Shown one piece after another: positions 51,716-60,529 of a DNA stretch of 64,000 bases (positions are counted from its first letter, which is position 1; each line of letters starts with the position of its first letter). The translations under genes and the position numbers were made by a program. Source of the DNA: Halobellus sp. MBLA0158 (GTDB lineage: Archaea; Halobacteriota; Halobacteria; Halobacteriales; Haloferacaceae); the NCBI RefSeq assembly GCF_041477585.1, contig NZ_JBGNYA010000001.1:2418001-2482000 (forward strand), in the 5' to 3' direction. A model generated the notes under the pieces. It worked only from the letters and a program-made list of their open reading frames with translations. It was not told the origin of the DNA and ran no database searches.

Positions 51716-52465
51716 TTAGGATTCGACCGCGTTCTGGGAATCGAGGTCCTCGCCTCCTTCCTCCAACAACGCTTCGGCCTTCTCTCGGTCCTCGGGATAG
51801 CCGACGTCCACGCGCCAGCCGTCCAGCCGAATCGCGTCGATCGTCCGTCCGCTCTGAATCAACAGGTCGATCGCCTCCGAGATCTCGTACTCGCCCCGAT
51901 TCGAGGGTTGCACCAGATGACACGCGTGGAAAATCGCCGGCGTGAACGTATAGAAGCCAGTCATCACTAGATTCGATGGCGGATCCTCGGGCTTTTCGAC
52001 CACGTCGGTGATCTCGCCGTATTTGTTCGTATCACAGACGCCGTATCGGCTTGCATCTTCCCAGGGCACCTCCTCGACGAGGAACGCCGCATCGGCCCGA
52101 TCCTCGCGCTGGCGTCGAACGACGTCCTCCAAGTTCGCCTGGAAGATGTTGTCCCCGAGCATCAGCATAAAGTCGTCGTCGATGTGCTCTTCGACGGTCA
52201 GAAGCGCGTGTGCCAGTCCCTTCTGTTCGCGCTGGTGTGCGTACGTGATCGGGACGCCTTCGTACTCGTCGCCGTAGTGTTCGATGATTCTCTGTTTCAG
52301 GTAGCCCACGACGACCACCAGTTCGTCGGCCCCTAACTCGACGAGCTGATCGAAGCAGTGTGTCAAGATAGGTCGTCCCGCGACCTCGACTAGCCCTTTG
52401 GGCTTGTCCTCCGTCAGGGGCCGGAGCCGCGTTCCCTCGCCGGCCGCCAGCACTACGGCTTTCAT
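51716..52465 (-). CDS. Sugar-1-phosphate nucleotidyltransferase (AglF/RmlA-like)
   Basis: 249 aa. N-terminal signature MKAVVLAAGEGTRLRPLTEDKPKGL (nucleotide loop GEGTRLRP; Lys in KPKG), then MLGDNIF and WRVDVGYPED. Forms NDP-sugars from sugar-1-phosphate and NTP, for S-layer N-glycans or surface polysaccharides; RmlA versus UTP-type cannot be told by eye. ATG 52465 gives the signature at residue 1; an AAAAAAGATATC element lies about 30 nt upstream, so the 14-residue upstream extension is not used. Confidence 0.88.
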   Translation of the reverse strand: MKAVVLAAGEGTRLRPLTEDKPKGLVEVAGRPILTHCFDQLVELGADELVVVVGYLKQRIIEHYGDEYEGVPITYAHQREQKGLAHALLTVEEHIDDDFMLMLGDNIFQANLEDVVRRQREDRADAAFLVEEVPWEDASRYGVCDTNKYGEITDVVEKPEDPPSNLVMTGFYTFTPAIFHACHLVQPSNRGEYEISEAIDLLIQSGRTIDAIRLDGWRVDVGYPEDREKAEALLEEGGEDLDSQNAVES

Positions 52466-52665
52466 TGTACACGACCGATTGCGACCTATCGTGATATCTT
52501 TTTTCACTCAGACGGCTGTCGTCTCTGAGAGGTTCGATATTCGAATATTCTACGGATCCGTACCAGTTAGTCACATCCTGTGTTCGAGACTGAGATACGT
52601 CGGCTCGTCGTTGGCTCTTTTCGGAGACCTGACGAGAAAGTGGATATAATGAACGGGAATGGAAC

Positions 52666-53223
52666 CTATGAAAACCGCGATCGGATCCGCTCGACGGTCT
52701 CCGAGTCGTGCGCCTCCGGTGTGAAGTAATAGCGCGCGACGGCGTCCCGTGCGGCGATGATGTCCTGGCTTCGATCGACGAAGCGACAGACGTCATCCAC
52801 CGAAGCGTACTGAAGCATCAAGGAGATCGAATCGACGCTGACGACCGCCGGAGCGTTCTGGGGGACTCGTTTGAAGAATTTGACCAGTTCCAGGCCGATC
52901 TGGACCAGATCGCCGGGCTCGGAGACGTACGAAAACGTCGTCGAGAAGCCGAGCGAGTCACTGACGTCGCCGATAGCGCCAGCGTCGGGCACGGCGTAGC
53001 CGGTGTGGACGATCCCGATTTCGGCCGGGCCCTCCTCCGCGTGGTCGGACCACTGCTGAAGTCTGGCGGTAGGCGACCACACATAATCGATGTGGAAGGC
53101 CCACGTCTCTGGGGACAGCGCGGGAAGTATTTGGGCGAGGGCCTGGGAATCACCCCGGAGCGGCGTTCGTTCGATCAGGCGCACGTCCGGACCCTGTAAG
53201 TCGTTGACGGCCATTGATCTCAC
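52666..53223 (-). CDS. DUF7504-like protein, RecA/KaiC-like fold without Walker A
   Basis: 185 aa from GTG 53223 (182 from ATG 53214). The mid-region NAPAVVSVDSISLMLQYASVDDVCRFV resembles the Walker-B strand and following helix of KaiC/RadA-like domains, but no P-loop is present, as in the haloarchaeal DUF7504 family. The GTG lies about 29 nt from AGTATATC, the ATG about 38, so leaderless GTG is slightly better. Role unknown; relatives pair with signal-transduction genes. Confidence 0.6.
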   Translation of the reverse strand: MRSMAVNDLQGPDVRLIERTPLRGDSQALAQILPALSPETWAFHIDYVWSPTARLQQWSDHAEEGPAEIGIVHTGYAVPDAGAIGDVSDSLGFSTTFSYVSEPGDLVQIGLELVKFFKRVPQNAPAVVSVDSISLMLQYASVDDVCRFVDRSQDIIAARDAVARYYFTPEAHDSETVERIRSRFS

Positions 53224-53323
53224 TACCGACTGTTGAACGTGTTAGGTAGATATACTGTTCGATTGGCTATCAAGTAACGTGGCAGCGACTGTCGTCAGAA
53301 GTCCCGTTCGATTCTTGGGGGGA

Positions 53324-54535
53324 CTACTCTCCGGCCACGGCGCTGAGGAAGAACGCGTTAAAGATGGTCTGGATGCCGAGGACGATGGCCGTGAACGCGA
53401 GCACGTCACCGACGACCATCGGCAGTCTGGTGAAGCCAGTCTGTGCCCACTGGACGACCAGCCACCCGGCATACAGGAGGCCGGCGGTGTAGATCACGAG
53501 CCCGATAGTCGCGATGTGTTCGAGGTTCAGTTGCTCGATGAGCGCGTCGGTGATCGGATCGTTCGGTCGCTGGATCGGATCGCTGGCGACGGTCGCAAAC
53601 ACGCTCAGGCTCCCGACCTGATAGCCGACGAGGACGAAGAGCGAGCCCGCGATCGCCGAGTGGATCCCGAAGGAGACCCCCGAGATCGAGATATCAAGGA
53701 ACGCCAGCATCATCACCATAACGCCGAGTGCGCCCATCACGGCCCCAGGGACCGAGAACAGGTAGCCCGGCGCGTTCAGGAGCATAAAGCGGACGTGCCG
53801 CCAGCCGTCCCGGAAACTGTCCAGCGTCGCGTCGCCTTCGCGTTCGTGGTAGGTGATGGGAATCTCCTCGATCGTGAGGTCGCGCGCGCCGGCTTCCATA
53901 ATCATCTCGGAGGCGAACTCCATTCCCGTAGTGCTGAGGTCGAGCTCCGGCAGCATATCGGCTCGAAACGCCCGGAATCCCGAGTGCGCGTCACTGACGC
54001 CGGCGTCGTAGAAGAGATTCAAGAAGCGGGTGAGCAGCGGATTGCCGACGTACTGGTGCAACGCCGGCATCGCGCCCTCTTTGATTTCGCCGTCGAGTCG
54101 GCTCCCCATCACCATATCGGCGTCTCCGCGGACGACCGGATCCAGAAGTTTGGGGAACTGCTCGAAGTCGTATGTGGTGTCGGCGTCGCCGATGATGATG
54201 TAGTCGCCGCGACACCGCTCGAACGCGTATCGATAGGCGTACCCGTATCCCTGATCGTCGGGTTCGACGACGATCGCGCCCAGGTCCCGTGCGATCTCAG
54301 GCGTCCGGTCGGTCGAGTCGTCGCTGATGATCACCTCCGTGTGGTATCCCGATTCCCGTACCGCGTTCCGCACCCGTTGGATGCACTCTGCGATGCCGTC
54401 CTCTTCGTTCATCGTGGGCATCACGACGCTGACCGTCGGCGCGATGTCACTGTCTGGGCCGAGTAGGAGACTTTCGCCCTCTCTCTCGGGCCCGTCGATC
54501 GATTGGTTTCCTTGGATGGTTCGTGTAGAGGTCAT
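53324..54535 (-). CDS. Family 2 glycosyltransferase with C-terminal membrane domain
   Basis: 403 aa. GT2 domain at residues about 35-260: VSVVMPTMNEEDGI, metal motif DAD at 117-119 (IIIGDADTTYDF), acceptor region GVSDAHSGFRAFR. Four hydrophobic helices follow (about 275-400). This DPM1/AglJ-like layout transfers a sugar to a polyprenyl phosphate carrier, or makes dolichol-phosphate-sugar, for protein N-glycosylation. Start ATG 54535; the in-frame GTG at 54583 is possible. A CTATAG element (54598-54604) may be its promoter. Confidence 0.87.
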   Translation of the reverse strand: MTSTRTIQGNQSIDGPEREGESLLLGPDSDIAPTVSVVMPTMNEEDGIAECIQRVRNAVRESGYHTEVIISDDSTDRTPEIARDLGAIVVEPDDQGYGYAYRYAFERCRGDYIIIGDADTTYDFEQFPKLLDPVVRGDADMVMGSRLDGEIKEGAMPALHQYVGNPLLTRFLNLFYDAGVSDAHSGFRAFRADMLPELDLSTTGMEFASEMIMEAGARDLTIEEIPITYHEREGDATLDSFRDGWRHVRFMLLNAPGYLFSVPGAVMGALGVMVMMLAFLDISISGVSFGIHSAIAGSLFVLVGYQVGSLSVFATVASDPIQRPNDPITDALIEQLNLEHIATIGLVIYTAGLLYAGWLVVQWAQTGFTRLPMVVGDVLAFTAIVLGIQTIFNAFFLSAVAGE

Positions 54536-55175
54536 CGTGGCCTCGTTGCCCGCTGTGCGGTGTGTTCCGAACGGAGGGCCCACCGCAATCCGCGACCCTC
54601 TATAGCGCGACTTCCCGACGCGCTACCCACAGGAAACATCGCCATTCTGGCTGAGAGCCTCCCTAAGAGGTACCGTACGCGGCGCCCCACTTGACCGCGA
54701 ACACTCCAGATCCTGTGGTTCGCGTGTCACTACCGAAGTAGATACATTTCGGTCATAAAATACTTTCCTCGTGAGAAGATAACGAGTATAATCGATACTA
54801 GGGGATCATAACAGTCCTCTATAGATCGCTTCTAGACAGTAGTGACTCGAAAGCGCCGACATCGCTACGCTCCGCGAATAGCGTCACGTCAGCATAACGA
54901 GTACCTGCTGTCGAGAATGAATTTGAGGATACCGTTCACCATCGTCGCGTAGCCACCGGGCAAATCAATGAGATCCGGTGCGACTGATGTCTTACCCACG
55001 CCGCGTTCGAGGAGGGTCAGTTACACAAGACTTTTAATTTCCTCGCCAAATCATCTCGTACGGTTAACGGACGCCGCCCCGACGGGCGCCCGGGTAGGGG
55101 TACACGAGCGAACGTCGGCGCGCCGTCCGATGGACATTTTTCGAGAGCAAATCGAACAGCGGCAGTGCTGACACG
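54536..55175. other. Intergenic region without a recognisable gene
   Basis: About 640 bp. It contains the likely glycosyltransferase promoter (54598-54604) and an AT-rich part (54740-54830). On the minus strand a frame around 54890-55025 reads LTLLERGVGKTSVAPDLID... to a stop, without a visible start or family match; I do not call it. Confidence 0.4.
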
Positions 55176-56174
55176 CTAGAGCGTGATGTAGACCGCCGTG
55201 TACCCGAACAGCGCGATAGTGACGCCGCTCAGTGCGATCACTGCATACGAGAGACTGGCCCGTAGAAGGTGGGACCGCCCCGTCGACAATCGGCGGAAAT
55301 TCCCGTCCCCGTCCGATGCGAGCAACGACCGCGCCCACGCGACGGCGCCACAGGCCAATCCGACCGCCAGGATCGAGAACACGAAGTGGTACGACACGTC
55401 GAGCGTCGGCGGGACCAACAGCAACGGCGCAACACTGTACGCCGCACCGAGGGTGACACTCCGATCGAAGACCGGGCCGACGGAGCCGTCGGTAAGCCGC
55501 ACTACGACCAGGACGGCGAGCCAGATCGTCGCCAGTTCGACGGCGAACGCCCCCAAGAGGTGCAGCGTCGGATCGGCGTGCAGGGCCACGCGCCCGTCGA
55601 ACACCGCCAGGCCAAACGGATACAGCAGTTCCGGAGGTTCGCCCGTGAACAGATCTCCCCACGGGTGAGTGGCGAGACCGATCACTGCCGCGGCCGCCAG
55701 TGCGCGCGGCGAGAGATCGGCGTACTGCCGCACGGCGGCCGCGAGCACGACGCCGGCGACGACGAACGCGCCCATCACGAAGCCGCCGAGCGCGCCGCTC
55801 ACGGCCAGCGCGACGCCGACCAAGCCGATCAGTAACGCGACGCCGACGCTCCGGGCGAGTCGCGTGCGCCCGGCCTCGCCGGCGCGGAGCGTCGCCAGCG
55901 CGACGGCGGGGGCGACGACGGCCGCGACGACGAGCGAGTGGGTCATCGAGCGGTGGACGCGGTTCGCCGCACTCCAGAACGCGTCGGCGTCGGCAGCGGC
56001 GACGACCGCGGACCCGTCAACTGCGAACAGGGCGTACGCGACGTCGATATCGGGCAGGGCCGCGAAGGCGCCGGCCGCGACGCCGACCGCCAGAGCGCGG
56101 CGCGTCGGCCAGCCGCGCCACTCTGCGGCCAGAGCCGCGAGGGCGAACGCGAGCATCGCGTGGCCGACGAACAC
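55176..56174 (-). CDS. Membrane-bound metal-dependent hydrolase family protein (YdjM/DUF457-like)
   Basis: 332 aa from GTG 56174 (reads MFVGHAMLAFALAALAAEW), multi-helix membrane protein. Metal-site motifs FVGHAMLAF, AALPDIDVAYA, HRSMTHSLVVAA and ATHPWGDLFTGEPPELLYPF are those of the YdjM family. Leaderless GTG is supported by TTATAT (56199-56206) about 28 nt upstream; ATG 56156 lies six codons in. The frame stays open into the opposite gene but that part is antisense. Function unknown; larger than the paralogue at 36068. Confidence 0.85.
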   Translation of the reverse strand: MFVGHAMLAFALAALAAEWRGWPTRRALAVGVAAGAFAALPDIDVAYALFAVDGSAVVAAADADAFWSAANRVHRSMTHSLVVAAVVAPAVALATLRAGEAGRTRLARSVGVALLIGLVGVALAVSGALGGFVMGAFVVAGVVLAAAVRQYADLSPRALAAAAVIGLATHPWGDLFTGEPPELLYPFGLAVFDGRVALHADPTLHLLGAFAVELATIWLAVLVVVRLTDGSVGPVFDRSVTLGAAYSVAPLLLVPPTLDVSYHFVFSILAVGLACGAVAWARSLLASDGDGNFRRLSTGRSHLLRASLSYAVIALSGVTIALFGYTAVYITL

Positions 56175-56300
56175 GCGTAATACTGCCGCGCTCAGCGAAT
56201 ATAAGCGACTCGCCCCGTTGCGAGCCGTGATATCACGCCGGGATCGACTCGGCGGCCGAGGCCACCACCGACTAAGTGACGGCAGCGCGATGCGGAAGTG

Positions 56301-57428
56301 ATGGATACGCCAGCCGATATCCGCGAGGCGGTCCCGGCGTTCGACGACGTTCGGTATCTGAACACCGGCGCCAGCGGCCCCAGTCCCCGTCCCGTCGTGG
56401 AAGCCGCACAGGCGGCACTGGAAGCCCACGAGTGGGACGCCGCCGGCGATCCCGGGCCGTATCCCCACGCGTTCGAGCGGTACGACGAGGCCCGCGGCGA
56501 CGTCGCCGCCTTCGTCGGCGCCGACGAAGACGAGATCGCGCTCACACAGAGCACCACCGACGGCATCAACCGCATCGCCTCGGCGATCGACTGGGAGCCC
56601 GGCGACGTGATCGTCCGCACCGATCTCGAACACCCCGCCGGAATCCTCCCGTGGCAGCGCCTCGAACGCGACGGCTGCGAGGTCCGGGTCGCGCCCACTA
56701 TCGAGGGGCGCATCGATCGCGACGCCTACCGCGACGCCGTCGCCGACGCGAAGCTCGTGTGTCTGAGCGCGCTCACCTGGAACTACGGCACGCACCTCCC
56801 CGTCGCCGAACTCGTCGCGGACGCCCACGACGCGGGGGCGCGCGTCCTCGTCGACGCCGTGCAGGTCCCCGGACAGACCGATGTCGACGTCTCGGCGTGG
56901 GGCGCAGACGCCGTCGCGATGGCGAGTCACAAGTGGATGCTCGGGCTCTGGGGGGCCGGCTTCCTGTACGTGGACACGGATGCCGCACCCGACTTCCACC
57001 CCGGCCAGATCGGCTACCGCGGCATCGAGCGCTTCGACGACGCTAGCTACGAGCTCAAGCCCGGCGCGGCGCGGTTCGAGGTCGGCACCACGAGCCCCGC
57101 GCCGTACGCCGCGCTCTCGAAGTCGATCGACGTCCTCGAAGGCGTCGGTCTCGACACGATCGAGGCCCACATCCGTGAACTCGCCACGCGGTTCGTCGAC
57201 CACGTCCCCGACGACCGGCTGATCAGCCCGGCGGAGCCGGAGTCGGGCCTCGTCACCGTCCGCGTCGACGACCCCGAGACCACCGTCGAGCGACTCAACG
57301 AGGAGTACAACGTCGCTATCAGATCGCTTCCGAATCCGGCGGGCGCCGTGCGCGCTTCGCTCCACGTGTACAACACCGCAGAAGACGTCGACCGACTCGT
57401 GACCGGCCTCGACGAAATCGGGTGGTGA
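56301..57428 (+). CDS. Class V aminotransferase (cysteine desulfurase-like PLP enzyme)
   Basis: 375 aa fold-type I PLP enzyme. PLP site: Asp185 and Gln188 in VLVDAVQVPGQ and Lys211 in MASHKWMLG; N-terminal YLNTGASGPSP binding region. Unlike cysteine desulfurases, no mobile-loop Cys segment is recognised near the C-terminus, so it may be an isopenicillin-N-epimerase-like or selenocysteine-lyase-like aminotransferase. ATG 56301; the GTG at 56298 is adjacent. Divergent from the YdjM-like gene. Confidence 0.87.
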   Translation: MDTPADIREAVPAFDDVRYLNTGASGPSPRPVVEAAQAALEAHEWDAAGDPGPYPHAFERYDEARGDVAAFVGADEDEIALTQSTTDGINRIASAIDWEPGDVIVRTDLEHPAGILPWQRLERDGCEVRVAPTIEGRIDRDAYRDAVADAKLVCLSALTWNYGTHLPVAELVADAHDAGARVLVDAVQVPGQTDVDVSAWGADAVAMASHKWMLGLWGAGFLYVDTDAAPDFHPGQIGYRGIERFDDASYELKPGAARFEVGTTSPAPYAALSKSIDVLEGVGLDTIEAHIRELATRFVDHVPDDRLISPAEPESGLVTVRVDDPETTVERLNEEYNVAIRSLPNPAGAVRASLHVYNTAEDVDRLVTGLDEIGW

Positions 57429-57431
57429 GGC

Positions 57432-58364
57432 TCAGCGCTGCAGTACGGCCCGGATAAGCCGCCGCTCTTCGTCTTCGGTGACCTGCTCGGCGTCCATACA
57501 CGCGTGGACGACCTTGTGGACGAACTCGGGATCGTCGAAGGGCGACGCCTCCGGGTCTTCGCGCTTGCTCTCCCGCTCGCCGGCGTCGGCTTCGATCGCG
57601 TCCAGCCGGCGTTCCACGGCCCCGAGCCGGTCTGAGAGTTCCTCCACGGCGTCGGTGAGTCGGTCGACATCTTCGGCAGCGATGTCTGGAGCGTGACTCG
57701 CTTCGGCCTCTGCGCCCGGTTCGGATATGGTGTCCGTGGTGGGGGTGCCATCCGGCTCCGAGGCGATCTCATCCGGCGATTCCGACGTCGCATCATCTTT
57801 CGCGATCTCCGCTTCGCGGGCGGAGTCCGCGTCCGTACTGGAATCATCCTTGTCTGTTGTTGAGGCACCGTCGTCGTCGGAACCGAAGAGGGCAGCCGTC
57901 AGCGACGCCCGATCAGCCCACTCGAAGCCGTCGATGTCGCGGATGCGGTTGCTCACCGTCGCGCGCGAGACGTCCAGAACGTCGGCGATTTCCTGCTGGG
58001 TCGCGGACGGATGCTCGTAGATGGCGCGCAGCGTCTCGCGGTCCTTCGCCGACAGCGAGTCCAAATCGACCCGGGCGGGTGTGGCCTCCGCGTCCGAGTG
58101 GCCGGACGCGTCGCCGTCCTGATTCGGGGTTTCGGATTCGGTGTCGTCCTCCGACTCGTCCACATCGCCGTCGGCTGGAGCGGGCATCGGCGGCGCCGGG
58201 TCGCCGTATTCTTCGAGGACGCGTTCGACCAGATCCGCCGATGCGCTCGGGACGCGCTCGGCGATGTCGGCGTACGACGCGTCCGGTTCGTCGGCCGCGA
58301 GATCGAGGATCCGCCGTTGACGGATCGACTTCGGAGCGTTCGATCGGTTGTGTGATTCACTCAT
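57432..58364 (-). CDS. Two-HTH DNA-binding protein with acidic linkers and coiled coil
   Basis: 310 aa. N-terminal HTH-like region (residues 12-52: IRQRRILDLAADEPDASYADIAERVPSASADLVERVL), acidic linker, a clear winged HTH at about 100-145 (SLSAKDRETLRAIYEHPSATQQEIADVLDVSRATVSNRI), a long Ser/Asp/Glu-rich linker and a coiled coil at 230-265 (VDRLTDAVEELSDRLGAVERRLDAIEAD). Likely a haloarchaeal transcription regulator. The promoter element CTTATCC is about 25 nt upstream. Confidence 0.8.
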   Translation of the reverse strand: MSESHNRSNAPKSIRQRRILDLAADEPDASYADIAERVPSASADLVERVLEEYGDPAPPMPAPADGDVDESEDDTESETPNQDGDASGHSDAEATPARVDLDSLSAKDRETLRAIYEHPSATQQEIADVLDVSRATVSNRIRDIDGFEWADRASLTAALFGSDDDGASTTDKDDSSTDADSAREAEIAKDDATSESPDEIASEPDGTPTTDTISEPGAEAEASHAPDIAAEDVDRLTDAVEELSDRLGAVERRLDAIEADAGERESKREDPEASPFDDPEFVHKVVHACMDAEQVTEDEERRLIRAVLQR

Positions 58365-58639
58365 CTGCCATCCCTATCCAGTTGGATAAGAAGTATTTAC
58401 ACTACATTAACAGTTCCGCGGTACGGGTGAACGTTGCCTGGTGGGCCGAACCAGAAGGGGAGCCGAATCGAGAACGAGAAGATCGACTATCAACCACGCG
58501 TGGGAGCGACCATCCGAGATGTACAGAATTCGTATATCAGGATAGAATTTATCACGACGGTCGCCCGGAGTTGGAGCCCGATTTCACCCGCGCGACGCCG
58601 GTGAAGTGATACGTCTCCCCGCTGTATCCCCTCGACAAG

Positions 58640-59212
58640 ATGGCAGACAGTTCCGAGACCGTTCGGCTCCCGCTCGAACCGCTCCGGCGCCGGGTCGCCG
58701 ACGCGACCGGCGAATCGGCCTCATTCGTCGAGCTCACGGGCGTCGACCTCACGGCGAACACCCTCGAAGTCACCTACACGATCCCCGACGAGGACGTGCC
58801 CGTCGTCGAGGTGATCGTCGAGGGGCCGAACGGCGAGACGGACACGACGCCGGTTCGGCTCGACGCGCCCGCCGGCTTGAGAGTCTACGGCGAACTCCTC
58901 CGTATCGAGTACGCCGGCCGCGACGCCGAGACCGACGAGATCCTCGTGTCGGTCTCCCACCGCCGCGGGGACAACTGGCACACGCTCCTCGGTTGCGGCC
59001 AGATGTGGGCCGTCCCGACCGAGCGAAACGGCGAGTCGATTTCGCTCACCTGCCACGTCGAGACCCCGTCGGTCCCCGAGGAGGAAGACGACGAACCGGA
59101 TGCGGCAGTCGACGACGAACCCGAAGCCGACCAACCAAATGAACTCGATGCCGACTTCTCGGACGACGCGCGCGAGAGCGACGAGGGCGGCTTTTTGAGC
59201 GGTCTCGACTGA
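58640..59212 (+). CDS. Conserved haloarchaeal protein of unknown function (190 aa)
   Basis: Beta-rich N-terminal 130 residues (VELTGVDLTANTLEVTYTIPDEDVPVVEVIVEGP; LRVYGELLRIEYAGRDAETDEILVSVSHRRGDNWHTLLGCGQMW) and a very acidic, disordered tail. No catalytic motif seen. Not recognised beyond its haloarchaeal style. Divergent from the two-HTH protein, 275 bp apart. Confidence 0.6.
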   Translation: MADSSETVRLPLEPLRRRVADATGESASFVELTGVDLTANTLEVTYTIPDEDVPVVEVIVEGPNGETDTTPVRLDAPAGLRVYGELLRIEYAGRDAETDEILVSVSHRRGDNWHTLLGCGQMWAVPTERNGESISLTCHVETPSVPEEEDDEPDAAVDDEPEADQPNELDADFSDDARESDEGGFLSGLD

Positions 59213-59350
59213 TATCGCCGTTCGATAAATCGTATATCGAGATACGAAATTCCGTGACCGCACAAATGGATCGAAGCATCCCGGGCGGGAGCGGACGCAT
59301 CATCTTACTTTTCCGATACAACTTTATCGAGTGAGCGGCGCCCGATACGT

Positions 59351-60271
59351 ATGCAAGGAAAGCGGGTACTCGTCACCGGCGGTGCGGGGTTCATCGGATC
59401 GAACCTCGCCAATACGCTCGCGGCGGACAACCACGTCATCGCGCTCGACAACGGCTATCTCGGCACGCCCGCGAACCTCTCCGACGACGTGGAATACGTC
59501 GAAGCCGACGTCCTCGACGACGGCCTCCCGACGGACGTCGACGTCGTCTACCACCTCGCGGCGCTGTCCTCCCGACAGATGCTCGAAGAGAACCCCCGGC
59601 AGGGCGCACGGGTCAACATCGAGGGCTTCGTCAACGTCGTCGAGCAGGCTCGCGAGGACGGTTGTGACACCTTCGTATACGCCTCGACGTCGTCGGCGTA
59701 CGGGAGTCGGACCGAACCGAGCCCCGAGGATATGGACCTCGAAGCGTCGACGGGCTACGACGCGTCGATGCTCGGGCGGGAGCGCTACGCGGAGTACTAC
59801 AACGACTTCTACGACGACCTCTCGCTCGCGGGAACGCGGTTCTTCTCCGTCTATCAGGGCTACGGCGGCAACGAGGAACACAAAGGCGAGTACGCGAACA
59901 CGGTGTCACAGTTCGCCGACAAGATCGCCAGCGGCGAGTCGCCGGTGCTGTGGGGCGACGGCACCCAGACGCGGGACTTCACGCACGTCGACGACATCGT
60001 CCGCGGTCTCGTTCGCACGGCCGAAGCGGAACTCGCCGGCGTCTACAACCTCGGGACGGGCGATCCGTACTCGTTCAACGAGATGGTCGAGATGATCAAC
60101 GACGTCCTCGGGACCGACGTCGAACCGGAGTACGAGCCGATCCCGCTGGAGAACTACGTCCACGACACCTGCGCGGACATCACGCGGATCCGCGAGGCCA
60201 CCGGCTGGGAGCCCCAGATCGACTTCGAGGAGGGCGTCCGGCGGGTGTGTGAGCCCTATTTAGACGACTGA
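59351..60271 (+). CDS. NAD-dependent sugar epimerase/dehydratase with altered catalytic Lys
   Basis: Extended SDR, 306 aa. NAD motif GGAGFIGS at residues 10-17, Asp33 adenine-ribose site, catalytic Ser/Thr region STSSAYG at 112-118, and Tyr136. The Lys of Y-x3-K is replaced by Met140 (GYDASML). LNRT-like RDFTHVDDIVRG is preserved. The change could abolish or redirect activity. CTTTATCG about 27 nt upstream supports the start. Lies with a second SDR (60530) and may act in surface-glycan sugar synthesis. Confidence 0.85.
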   Translation: MQGKRVLVTGGAGFIGSNLANTLAADNHVIALDNGYLGTPANLSDDVEYVEADVLDDGLPTDVDVVYHLAALSSRQMLEENPRQGARVNIEGFVNVVEQAREDGCDTFVYASTSSAYGSRTEPSPEDMDLEASTGYDASMLGRERYAEYYNDFYDDLSLAGTRFFSVYQGYGGNEEHKGEYANTVSQFADKIASGESPVLWGDGTQTRDFTHVDDIVRGLVRTAEAELAGVYNLGTGDPYSFNEMVEMINDVLGTDVEPEYEPIPLENYVHDTCADITRIREATGWEPQIDFEEGVRRVCEPYLDD

Positions 60272-60304
60272 GGCGCCGATCCGACCCTGTTGCGCTCGTC
60301 GTCG

Positions 60305-60496
60305 TCACCACACGCGGACGGCTGGCGTCCCGCAGTCCTCACAGAGGATCGCCGCGGAGTCCTTGTACTCTCCGACGTCGAGGTCGCCGTCGCAGTAGTG
60401 ACAGTCCGCAGTCTCCATTCGATCGAGTAGCTGTTCGGGATCCCGCCGCGTCGACTCCTGATCCGACATACCTCGATCGTGGTGGGCAGTCGACAT
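60305..60496 (-). CDS. Small zinc-finger protein (63 aa)
   Basis: Cys pairs CHYC (about residues 32-35) and CEDCG (about 52-56) about 20 apart make a zinc ribbon: DCHYCDGDLDVGEYKDSAAILCEDCG. ATG 60496 is preceded by a strong GGAGGT ribosome-binding sequence six bases upstream; an in-frame ATG at 60469 (MSDQESTRR) would fit a leaderless start and is the alternative. Function unknown; it may be a nucleic-acid or protein interaction module. Confidence 0.75.
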   Translation of the reverse strand: MSTAHHDRGMSDQESTRRDPEQLLDRMETADCHYCDGDLDVGEYKDSAAILCEDCGTPAVRVW

Positions 60497-60529
60497 AATT
60501 CTACCTCCGAGACCGACGTCCGGCCCGGG

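Noticed and set aside
56175-57365. N-terminal extension of the YdjM-like gene to 57365
   Set aside because: It is antisense to the aminotransferase; GTG 56174 has the right TATA spacing and family start.
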